In this document: positions 8,471 through 15,715 of the stretch, in pieces
Layout of the letters: the number at the start of each line of letters is the position of its first letter
How positions within the stretch are numbered: position 1 is the stretch's first letter
Assembly: GCA_937892845.1 (NCBI GenBank)
Contig: CALBGP010000034.1
Span: 1 to 43,695, forward strand
Source of the DNA: an uncultured Eggerthellaceae bacterium
Lineage (GTDB): Bacteria > Actinomycetota > Coriobacteriia > Coriobacteriales > Eggerthellaceae
Length of the DNA: 43,695 nucleotides
Direction of reading: 5' to 3'
Notes under the pieces: generated by a model
Database searches by the model: none
The model's input: only the letters and a program-made list of their open reading frames with translations
What the model was told of the DNA's origin: nothing
Position numbers and translations under genes: made by a program

Positions 8471-9169
8471 CTACCTGCGATACGAAAACGAACCGTCCTC
8501 TTCATTGAACGCTATGCCGAAACGCTTGGCACATGCCCGCTCAAGTCCGAACACGAACTCACCGACTCCGCGATAGTACGCGCTCGCCGCATGCTGTTTA
8601 ACCAAGAACCGCCAAGCAGAAGCCCACGGAAGCATATGTTCCGTCAAGAAGGCCTCGAATGCCGCCAGAGCTTTGTCGGATGCATCCTTATCACCGGTCT
8701 CATCCGAATGCGCCGTCATCGCCATCAGCTGCGAGCAGAAAGCAAGCATCATACCCAACGTATCATCGGGTTCGCTGAGCTTGCGGGTGTTTTCAAAACC
8801 CCATTCCCCATATGCTTCTCGCACGGACAAGGTAGTTTTGCTGAAGAGGGAATTGTTAGGCTCAACATAAAACGATTCGCTGATCGATGCTTCGGGACTG
8901 CCCAAGCCGATGAAAAGCCTCAACCATTCCCGCTGAATCTGCTTCGTGTAATCGCTCACGTCCGCTTTCGCACTGGCACACCATTCCGACATGAGACGAA
9001 GGCCATCAATGACCGCTTCATCCTCCTCGCCGAATGGCGCCGCATCGAACATGTCCTCGTCTATGCACTGGCGCACCCAATCCTCTGAAGGCTCCACCTG
9101 CACCAAACGTGCCGCAAAGCCCAACGCAACGCTTGCCGCGCGCATCTCCTCGACACTGAACCGTTCCAT
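8471..9169 (-). CDS. TorD/DmsD-family redox enzyme maturation chaperone
   Basis: A 232-residue all-helical cytoplasmic protein of the TorD family, which binds the Tat signal of molybdoenzymes and holds them until the cofactor is inserted. Recognisable parts are the REWLRLFIGLGSPEASISESFYVEPN segment (here shorter motifs: RLFIGLG and ESFYVEP) and the C-terminal HMLPWASAWRFLVKQHA block, matching the family E-H-hx-PW pattern. It lies between dmsB-like and NrfD genes, separated from the former by 116 nt that contain two hairpins. This position supports a dedicated role for the 876-residue catalytic subunit encoded in the same operon. Confidence 0.85.
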   Translation of the reverse strand: MERFSVEEMRAASVALGFAARLVQVEPSEDWVRQCIDEDMFDAAPFGEEDEAVIDGLRLMSEWCASAKADVSDYTKQIQREWLRLFIGLGSPEASISESFYVEPNNSLFSKTTLSVREAYGEWGFENTRKLSEPDDTLGMMLAFCSQLMAMTAHSDETGDKDASDKALAAFEAFLTEHMLPWASAWRFLVKQHAASAYYRGVGEFVFGLERACAKRFGIAFNEEDGSFSYRR

Positions 9170-9204
9170 CGTATCCCCCTTCCGATTTTCAACCTAGGTA
9201 TAAA

Positions 9205-9228
9205 GCGGGGCGGCTTACGCCGCCCCGC
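9205..9228 (-). terminator. GC-rich hairpin between dmsB-like and torD-like genes
   Basis: Arms GCGGGGCGGC and GCCGCCCCGC (10 bp, perfect) close a 4-nt loop; on the minus strand the stem is followed by TTTAT. It is 58 nt after the DmsB-like stop codon and 36 nt before the TorD-like start, so it may act as a partial terminator or mRNA stabiliser that lowers expression of the two distal genes. Confidence 0.65.
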
Positions 9229-9249
9229 GAATCCGAATCGGTTGTCATC

Positions 9250-9272
9250 ATGCAGCATACCAGATGCTGCAT
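9250..9272. repeat. 9-bp inverted repeat next to the intercistronic hairpin
   Basis: ATGCAGCAT (9250-9258), five-nt loop, ATGCTGCAT (9264-9272), perfect. It lies 13 nt after the DmsB-like stop on the minus strand, immediately before the GC-rich hairpin, so the transcript would carry two tandem stem-loops. Confidence 0.6.
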
Positions 9273-9285
9273 TCATGCTCTCAGC

Positions 9286-9912
9286 TTACAGCTCCTCTTC
9301 GAGATTCACCATGGCGCCTGTGCCTTCGCCGGTCTTCTGGGCTGCAGGATGAGGCTTGATGATGAGATTTGCACCCGTGGTATTCTCGGGCAAGGGCTCA
9401 ATTTCAACCACGCCTTCACCATACTTCGCAATCAGCTCTTCCTTTTCGCCCCAATCCAAAGCGCGCATAGGGCAGGCAGTGACGCAAATGGGCTTTCCGC
9501 CCTTGGCAACCTCAGCAGCACACATGTCGCACTTGCTTGCGAGGCCGGTCTCCTCGAGGAACACGGGGACGCCATAGGGGCAGGCCGTAATGCAGGTCTT
9601 GCAGCCGATGCAGTTCTCCTGATCGATGGAGACGATACCCGTCTCATCATCTTTCGCAATGGCTCCCGTTGCGCAATTCGCCATGCAGGCGGGCATGTCG
9701 CAATGGTTGCAGGCCATGGAGATGCGATAGCTGAAAACGCCTTCGGGAACATAGGTTCCCGCTTCGTTCTTCGTCCAGGATCCTCCCTGGTAATCGAAAA
9801 CGCGGCGCCAAAGCTCGTTGGCCGCCAGGCCGTAGGTTTCCTTGCAAGCGACCTGGCAGGTCTTGCAGCCGGTGCACTTGGAAGAGTCGAAATAGAATGC
9901 ATACTGTGCCAT
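9286..9912 (-). CDS. DmsB-type 4Fe-4S ferredoxin subunit
   Basis: A 208-residue electron-transfer subunit with four cysteine clusters typical of DmsB/PhsB/NrfC. They read CTGCKTCQVACKE (about 13-25), CNHCDMPACMANCATGA (about 67-84), CIGCKTCITACPYG (about 100-114) and a closing CDMC...CVTACPMRAL. It relays electrons from the NrfD anchor to the molybdopterin subunit. It has no signal of its own, as usual: it is carried out by the Tat signal of subunit A. The gene is 15 nt after the catalytic subunit gene. The C-terminal 35 residues (Pro/Glu rich) are unassigned. Confidence 0.93.
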   Translation of the reverse strand: MAQYAFYFDSSKCTGCKTCQVACKETYGLAANELWRRVFDYQGGSWTKNEAGTYVPEGVFSYRISMACNHCDMPACMANCATGAIAKDDETGIVSIDQENCIGCKTCITACPYGVPVFLEETGLASKCDMCAAEVAKGGKPICVTACPMRALDWGEKEELIAKYGEGVVEIEPLPENTTGANLIIKPHPAAQKTGEGTGAMVNLEEEL

Positions 9913-9927
9913 TGTTTCCGCCTCCTT

Positions 9928-12558
9928 CTATTCCTCGATGCCGACCGGCATGACGATGGGACAATTCTTGTCGGGCAGAAGCTCGATGTTGCCGGTGTAC
10001 TTCTCCACCTGAACCAAAGTGCCGGTCCAAGACTGAGAAGCCTGACCCGAAGACTTAGGAGCCTGCAGGATGTTGGGGTCGCCGCCCAAATCGATGCCGG
10101 TTTCCTCGTCGATGCGAATCCATGCTCCGTCCTGAAGCGCAACAGCACCGGGAACGATGGTGGGCAGAACCTTGGCAGGACGCAAAACCTGACCATGGGG
10201 GCTTGTCATCAAAACGATATCGCCATTCTTGATACCGCGAGCTTCGGCGTCAACGGAGCTCATGAAGCACTCCTGCGGGAACGCCTCGCGAAGGCTGATC
10301 ACGTTATCGTTGACGGTATGGGCGCGACGCAAGGAATGCGGGGTCCACAGCAGCAGCGGGAACTCTTCGGTCTGGGTTCCCTGACCCTGTTCGGGATCGC
10401 CGATCTGCCACTTTGCGATGGGGGAAATGGTGCTGAAGCCAAGCGAGTTGGTCAAAGCGGCGCAGGTCATGGAATAGATTTCAAACTTGCCGGAAGCGGT
10501 CGCCAAGGGGTTGGCCTCAGGATCGGCATAGAACGCCTCCCAAGGATGGCTGGTCAATGCGTCTCCCTTGGTACGAGGAATCTTGAAGCAGCCCTTTTCC
10601 TTGAATTCGGAGACGGTCATGATGCCCTCTTGCGGCGTGCCCTCGACACCAAGCTCATCGATATCTTCCTGAGTGATGGTCAGCAAGGGAGCATACGCGG
10701 CAGTCGCCTGGTCGGTCATGTACGCAGCACCCGCCAGCGAAGCGTAGGTACGCTGCGCATCAGTCATGGTATTGACCGTAGCGGGATCGACGCCCAAGCG
10801 CTTGGCAAGCTCTTCTGCAATATAGCTCTCAGGCTTCGACTCATACAGCGGATCCATGATTCGGTCGGCCCAATACACGGTATCGGAATTGTTCATCCAG
10901 GCCAGATTGCCCTTTTCCCACCACGTTGCAACGGGAAGCACAATGTCGCAATACTGACGGGAAGAATCGAAGAACGGATTAGCACCCCACACGAAATCAA
11001 CCTTGCGGAACGCCTTGATGCCTGCATTCGCGTTGGGCAGGGAGTTCAGGGAGTTCTCATATCCACCAGAGTAGATAACATGGATATCAAGGGGATGCTT
11101 ACCTCCAACCCAGGTATCGCGACCATACTCGCCGTCCAGAATGGACTGCCAGCACTCGGTGAAGTCAATCTTGTCCCAAGACATGGGATCTTCAATCTGG
11201 TCCCAAAGGGGAATGGTGGACAGCGACGGCGGCGTAACCGGGTTGACGGGATTCAGCCCAGCGCCGTTGGAGGAATCGCCCGCCATGCAGTACGGGGTAG
11301 AAGACATACCCTCATGCAAGCCGATCCAAGAAGCGTAGTTACCCGGAGTGCCCAGTCCGCCATGCATGAAAGCAAGCGTGTAGAAAGCCTGTGCGAACAT
11401 TTCGCCAGCGGGAATCTTGGTGGTGGACTGACCTGCGAAGAAGTCAACCTTCTCGGTGTTTGCGATCTCTTCGGCCAAGCGTCGAATGGTCGCCGCGGGA
11501 ACAGCGCAGATGGCTTCTGCCCATTCAGGGGTCTTGGGCTCGCCGTCATAGGTGCCGAGGACATAGTCCTTGAAGTTGTCTTCCTTGGGGGCACCTTCTG
11601 GCATATGGTCGGCATCGAAACCGACGCAGTACTTGTCAAGGAATTCCTGGTCCTGCAGGTTGTTCTCGATCATGTGGTACATCATGCCGATGCAGAATGC
11701 CGTATCGGTACCGGGCATGATAGGCACCCATTCGTCGGCGATGGCGGCGGCAGTTTGATTCAGCCACGGCTCGACGATGATGACCTTGCCGCCTGCCTCG
11801 CGGGCATTCTGCAGCTGATATGCGGTGTTGCCGCCCTTGTTGGCCATCCAATTGTTGCCAAAGTGGAAGTGCAACTGGCTTTCCTGGATTGCAAGAGAAT
11901 CGGGTGCAGCAAGCATGCCGCCGGTCATCGAGATTTCAGGGATAGGCCACGAACCGAGCGAAACCGTGCCGAGCTCATGGTGCATGGCGCCGCCCTTTGC
12001 ATTGAGCAGGCAGACGACAGGATCGAAGTACGTATCGCCGATGTCGCTATATGCTGCAGCGAGAATGGAGCGAGGTCCGTAGTTGTCGTATGCCTTCTGC
12101 ATCTCGGCTGCAATGTAGTCAAGAGCCTCTTCCCACGTAATGCGCTCCCACTCATCGCGGCCACGCATCTCACCGTTCGGATTGTCGGGACTCCAGCCCT
12201 TGCGTTTCATGGGGTACTTGATGCGTGCAGGCGACAGCATATTGCCGATTTGCGCACGACCGCGCGGGCAGGCACGGCGCTGAGGAACCTCAACGCTATC
12301 AGGATCCTGCTCATCAGTGCGGATCTTCAGAGGAACCCCATCCTCAACGTACACCTTCAGCAGGCAGCGCGAAGAGCCGCAGCTGCAGTTGTTCATGCAG
12401 GCGCCGGTCAGCCACGTGCCCGTCTCCTCAGCAGGCGCGTCACCGCCTTCTTCGCTTTCGCCGCTCGGAGCGCAGCTGCTCAGTCCCACAAGCGAAGCGA
12501 CACCGGCCGATGCAGCACCCCATTTGACGAAATTACGTCGAGTCAACATCGTATCCAC
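9928..12558 (-). CDS. Tat-exported molybdopterin oxidoreductase, DMSO reductase family
   Basis: An 876-residue catalytic subunit carrying bis-MGD molybdenum. The N-terminus LTRRNFVKWGAA is a Tat signal, ending in a lipobox-like LSSC (about 26-29), so the mature enzyme may be lipid-anchored outside the cell. The Fe-S region has five Cys (54, 58, 60, 65, 97) rather than four: CMNNCSCGSSRC is wider than the CX3CX3C of DmsA. By alignment with DmsA the Mo ligand is Ser200 (ELGTVSLGSW). The domain of cofactor binding ends in HSLRRAHTVNDN and a C-terminal barrel. GTG at 12558 fits the GGGAGG site better than the ATG at 12549. The substrate could be DMSO or another oxide; a dehydroxylase-type aromatic substrate, known in this bacterial family, is also possible. 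Confidence 0.9.
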   Translation of the reverse strand: MDTMLTRRNFVKWGAASAGVASLVGLSSCAPSGESEEGGDAPAEETGTWLTGACMNNCSCGSSRCLLKVYVEDGVPLKIRTDEQDPDSVEVPQRRACPRGRAQIGNMLSPARIKYPMKRKGWSPDNPNGEMRGRDEWERITWEEALDYIAAEMQKAYDNYGPRSILAAAYSDIGDTYFDPVVCLLNAKGGAMHHELGTVSLGSWPIPEISMTGGMLAAPDSLAIQESQLHFHFGNNWMANKGGNTAYQLQNAREAGGKVIIVEPWLNQTAAAIADEWVPIMPGTDTAFCIGMMYHMIENNLQDQEFLDKYCVGFDADHMPEGAPKEDNFKDYVLGTYDGEPKTPEWAEAICAVPAATIRRLAEEIANTEKVDFFAGQSTTKIPAGEMFAQAFYTLAFMHGGLGTPGNYASWIGLHEGMSSTPYCMAGDSSNGAGLNPVNPVTPPSLSTIPLWDQIEDPMSWDKIDFTECWQSILDGEYGRDTWVGGKHPLDIHVIYSGGYENSLNSLPNANAGIKAFRKVDFVWGANPFFDSSRQYCDIVLPVATWWEKGNLAWMNNSDTVYWADRIMDPLYESKPESYIAEELAKRLGVDPATVNTMTDAQRTYASLAGAAYMTDQATAAYAPLLTITQEDIDELGVEGTPQEGIMTVSEFKEKGCFKIPRTKGDALTSHPWEAFYADPEANPLATASGKFEIYSMTCAALTNSLGFSTISPIAKWQIGDPEQGQGTQTEEFPLLLWTPHSLRRAHTVNDNVISLREAFPQECFMSSVDAEARGIKNGDIVLMTSPHGQVLRPAKVLPTIVPGAVALQDGAWIRIDEETGIDLGGDPNILQAPKSSGQASQSWTGTLVQVEKYTGNIELLPDKNCPIVMPVGIEE

Positions 12559-12612
12559 GTTTCCCCTCCCTATCTTTCGTTTCCCCGGACGGACACCCGT
12601 CCACGAAGTAAG

Positions 12613-12647
12613 AACTGTCCTAGTTGTCTTAATATCTTAGGACAGTT
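12613..12647. promoter_or_regulatory. 10-bp dyad operator or leader hairpin upstream of the reductase operon
   Basis: AACTGTCCTA (12613-12622) and TAGGACAGTT (12638-12647) are perfect inverted arms around 15 AT-rich nt. It lies just downstream of the consensus promoter at 12659-12687, that is within the expected 5' leader, so it fits a repressor operator or an RNA hairpin. A smaller dyad, GGACGG/CCGTCC (12587-12602), lies closer to the start codon. Confidence 0.65.
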
Positions 12648-12658
12648 ACTAATCACGC

Positions 12659-12687
12659 AGACTATCCACATTCTCTACATATGTCAA
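12659..12687 (-). promoter_or_regulatory. Promoter of the DMSO-reductase-family operon
   Basis: On the minus strand TTGACA (12687-12682, consensus -35), a 17-bp spacer and TAGTCT (12664-12659, -10). Transcription would start near 12652, leaving a leader of about 90 nt that contains the dyad at 12613-12647. Confidence 0.65.
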
Positions 12688-12802
12688 CGTCAGCGCTTTA
12701 TCTACTTAGAGGATAATACGAATTAAATCCATTATGGCAAAATGCACTGTACTATGATAGTGTGCCCAGAAGACACACAGTCAGCATGCGAAAGGGGTAT
12801 CA

Positions 12803-13522
12803 GTGAGATTCGTCGTCGCTATCGCCATTGCGCTTCTGACCGCCTTCATCTTCACCAAGGCCATCAAAAAAGCGCCGGTCGCGCTTTACGCCATCTGCAT
12901 TGCGGCCGATCTCGTATATGCCTACGGCCTGGTCAACGGCATAGGCAGCGGGTTCTGGGCGTTCTTCCTCCCTCTCATGCAACGCTGCACGGTAGCGATG
13001 GCTTTCCTCACGCTGGTCATGTTCATCGGCGCCCTCAAAGACGGCTCCGCCATCAAGGCACGGCTCATGCCCATCCGCCGCCAGCTCTCCATCGCCGGTT
13101 GCCTGCTCGCCTTCTGCCATATCATCTACTACGCCTGGATCTACATCATGCAGATCTGCAGCATTCTGAACGCAGCCACCATCAAGTCGGGGCTCACCGC
13201 CAATCTTTTCGCCGCATTAGGCGTTTCGGTTCTTCTCACCGCATTGCTACTGGTTTTGATGGTGACGTCGTTTATGTTCGTCAAATCCCACATGCATGCA
13301 GCAACTTGGAAGAAGGTGCAGCGGTTTTCCTATGTGTTCTACGCTCTTATCTGCCTGCACTTGATGATGATCTTGGTACCTCCCGCCCTTGCGGGAAAGA
13401 CAGCCGCCGCCGAATGCGTCATTGTATATGCAATGGTATTCGGTGCATACGCAATCATGCGCACACGCAGACACTTGCTGGACAAGAAAGCCGGCGCGCA
13501 GGCCGAGAACGCCCACGCCTAG
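12803..13522 (+). CDS. Ferric-reductase-like haem membrane protein
   Basis: A 239-residue integral membrane protein with about six to seven helices, of the ferric reductase-like transmembrane group (MsrQ/YedZ/NOX-type cytochrome b fold). Candidate haem ligands are His in FCHIIYYAW, the KSHMHAATWKKVQRF loop and His in ALICLHLMMI, on helices spaced as expected. No FAD/NAD domain is present. It is divergent from the Tat molybdoenzyme gene across 244 nt and may pass quinol electrons to an exported redox partner; this link is inference. The GTG start follows AAAGGGG. The C-terminus is short and charged. Confidence 0.78.
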   Translation: MRFVVAIAIALLTAFIFTKAIKKAPVALYAICIAADLVYAYGLVNGIGSGFWAFFLPLMQRCTVAMAFLTLVMFIGALKDGSAIKARLMPIRRQLSIAGCLLAFCHIIYYAWIYIMQICSILNAATIKSGLTANLFAALGVSVLLTALLLVLMVTSFMFVKSHMHAATWKKVQRFSYVFYALICLHLMMILVPPALAGKTAAAECVIVYAMVFGAYAIMRTRRHLLDKKAGAQAENAHA

Positions 13523-13800
13523 ACCCCAAAACCCTCGTATATCGCCTCAAAAACCAAGTTCTTCGGGTCGAAAACCACGCCCCTCCCCCATCGCCGCGGA
13601 ATGGAGCTACTGAGCCGATACATTTTCCCAGGTCAGCAGCTCCCTCCGTGGTGACGGGTTCATTCCTGACGCAAGACCCCAGAACCGACAAGCCCGCAAA
13701 ACCCGAAACACTTCCGTTTTCGTGCAATCCTGGCGTCTCAATGCTCCGACTGGTCAGGATCGCAGCTCAGACGAACCCGAAAGTCGACGAACTCGGATCC
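13523..13800. other. Convergent intergenic stretch without recognised feature
   Basis: 278 nt between the convergent ferric-reductase-like and metA genes. I see no plausible ORF, no strong hairpin with a T-tract, and no repeat shared with the rest of the window. Confidence 0.5.
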
Positions 13801-14718
13801 CTATTTCAATTCGCCCAAGTCATACGGCGTGGTCTGGTAAACGTAGTAATTCAGCCAGTTGGTATAGAGCAGCTGGCCCTCCGCCCGCCACGTGACAAGC
13901 GGGCGTGCCGAAGGGTCGTCACCGGGATAGTAGTTCACCGGCAAATCGATGGGCAAACCGGCCGCAACATCGCGGTCATACTCGCGCTTGAGGGTATCCC
14001 AGTCGTATTCCGGATGCCCGAAGACGAAGAAATGGCGGCTGTCCGTGCTCTTGGCGATGGTCACGCCGCATTCGTCCGAATACGCCAGCACTTCAAGCCG
14101 CTGATCAGCCACAATGTCCTCGTAGCGCACCTCGGTATGGCGCGACTGCGGCATCATGGACACATCGTTGAAGCCGCGCACCAAAGGCGACGACGGCTTG
14201 AGCAGCCTGCTGGCGAACACGCCGAAGCATTTCTTGTCCAACGCGTATTTCGGCACGCCGTAATGATGGTAGAGTGCCGCCTGCGCGCCCCAGCACACAT
14301 GAAGCACGCTATGCACGTTGCCCACGGACCAATCCATGATCTGCGCCAGCTCGGGCCAGTAATCCACGTCCTCGAAATCAAGCTTTTCCACGGGCGCGCC
14401 GGTGATGATCATGCCGTCATAGCGCTTGTGCCTCACTTCGTCGAAGGTGCGGTAGAAGGTCTCAAGGTGGTCGGCGGAGGCGTTTTTCGATTCATGGCTT
14501 GCCATGCGCAAAAGCTCCACCTCAATCTGCAGCGGCGTATTGGACAGGCGGCGCATGATCTGCGTTTCGGTGACCACTTTGGTGGGCATGAGGTTGAGCA
14601 GGAGCAGGCGCAGCGGACGAATGTCCTGATGCAGCGCGCGATGCTCGGTCATGACGAAGATGTTCTCACCCTCAAGCGTGGCGGTTGCCGGCAGGGCGTC
14701 GGGAATGCGGATGGGCAT
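13801..14718 (-). CDS. metA: Homoserine O-acetyltransferase (MetA type)
   Basis: A 305-residue cytoplasmic enzyme that activates homoserine for methionine synthesis. The MetA fold is plain: IRPLRLLLLNLMPTK near the start, ITGAPVE at 105-111, nucleophile Cys142 in HVCWGAQAAL, and the His/Glu pair in FVFGHPEYD. Residue 111 is Glu rather than Gly; in characterised MetA proteins Glu111 gives acetyl-CoA and Gly111 succinyl-CoA specificity, so I call an acetyltransferase. The ATG at 14718 is backed by AAAGGA and gives the family's usual length; in-frame codons back to 14781 would overlap the preceding kinase gene. It closes a five-gene operon with queuosine genes, 10 nt after the kinase stop. Confidence 0.93.
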   Translation of the reverse strand: MPIRIPDALPATATLEGENIFVMTEHRALHQDIRPLRLLLLNLMPTKVVTETQIMRRLSNTPLQIEVELLRMASHESKNASADHLETFYRTFDEVRHKRYDGMIITGAPVEKLDFEDVDYWPELAQIMDWSVGNVHSVLHVCWGAQAALYHHYGVPKYALDKKCFGVFASRLLKPSSPLVRGFNDVSMMPQSRHTEVRYEDIVADQRLEVLAYSDECGVTIAKSTDSRHFFVFGHPEYDWDTLKREYDRDVAAGLPIDLPVNYYPGDDPSARPLVTWRAEGQLLYTNWLNYYVYQTTPYDLGELK

Positions 14719-14728
14719 GGGAATCCTT

Positions 14729-15715
14729 TCAGGAAAGCGGCGGACAGCGCACCGGATCGACAAGCGCGGCGCACTGGGCATCGGTCATGGTGGCGCCCGG
14801 CACAAGGCATACAGCCGAGGCGAAGGCGTTGGCGCGGGCGAGGGACTCGTCCCAAGACAATCCTGCCGCGCGGCAAACGGCAGCAACACCCACATGGGAA
14901 TCGCCTGCACCTATGGTATCGACAGGGGTCACAATCCGTGCGGGCACGTCGATGCGTCCGCCATCCGTATACACGCTGGAACCTGCGGATCCGCGCGTGA
15001 TGACCACATCGCCGCGCGATTGCTCCCGGATGGCGGCCGCAGCACAATCCAGATCAGCCTCGCCGGTATAGGCGCAAGCCTCCTGGTCGTTGAGATGCCA
15101 CACGGGAGCAAGCGCGTTGATGCGATCCGTCTTCGCCTTGCTGACCCCCTGTATGCGCGGTCCGGGTGCGTACCACAACTTCACATGGGAGTTGCGCTCG
15201 AAGAAACCGATGATGGCATCGCCGCCGACCCCTTCGATCTCATACCCGGACGCAATGCCCGCGCAATAGCGGCCCGCGTCGATGGCATCGAACCACTCGG
15301 GGCAAAACTCGCGCTCGATACCGGGTGACGTGACCATGGTGCGCTCCCCATCAGGCGTAACAAGACACGTGCAGGTTCCGCAATCCAATTCGGTATCCAC
15401 ATCAACGGCAGCAAGGCCGCGCGATGCGAGCTCTTCGGAAATGAACCGGGCGAAGACGCCGCGGCCCACGGGGGCGAACAACGTGCAGGCGCCACCCACC
15501 TGACGGATGGCGTTAGCGGTGTTGAACGCGCATCCGCCCAACGCCATGGAGCGCTCGGTCACGACAACACCTTCTCCCGCACCGGGAAGCCGGGGCACGC
15601 AGCAGACCACATCCGCCAGAACCGCCCCCACGACAAGAATCTCCGCAGCAGCGGAACACGTCTTCAGGCAAGCGCCCGCTTCGAAAGCACCCGATCTCAC
15701 GCTGATTCCGCCCAT
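14729..15715 (-). CDS. PfkB-family carbohydrate/nucleoside kinase
   Basis: A 328-residue ribokinase-fold kinase. PfkB signature 1 is seen as GGCAFNTANAIRQVGG (about 60-75) and signature 2 as DTIGAGDSH (about 270-278), whose GAGD Asp is the catalytic base. Helix residues after GAGD are SHVG rather than the common AF-type, which sets it off from ordinary fructokinases. Its ATG shares an A with the TGA of tgt (TGATG), so it is translationally coupled to tRNA-guanine transglycosylase. Substrate unknown; a sugar or nucleoside linked to queuine salvage is an attractive but unproven idea. A longer in-frame reading back to 15925 would lie within tgt and is rejected. Confidence 0.85.
   Translation of the reverse strand: MGGISVRSGAFEAGACLKTCSAAAEILVVGAVLADVVCCVPRLPGAGEGVVVTERSMALGGCAFNTANAIRQVGGACTLFAPVGRGVFARFISEELASRGLAAVDVDTELDCGTCTCLVTPDGERTMVTSPGIEREFCPEWFDAIDAGRYCAGIASGYEIEGVGGDAIIGFFERNSHVKLWYAPGPRIQGVSKAKTDRINALAPVWHLNDQEACAYTGEADLDCAAAAIREQSRGDVVITRGSAGSSVYTDGGRIDVPARIVTPVDTIGAGDSHVGVAAVCRAAGLSWDESLARANAFASAVCLVPGATMTDAQCAALVDPVRCPPLS

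Noticed and set aside
9250..12726. 1158-residue plus-strand open frame
   Set aside because: It is antisense to the molybdoenzyme and Fe-S genes, which have clear motifs; its translation has no recognisable domain. High GC makes such shadow frames long.
12742..15000. 752-residue plus-strand open frame
   Set aside because: It overlaps the ferric-reductase-like gene, metA and the kinase in other frames, and its Arg/His-rich translation looks random.
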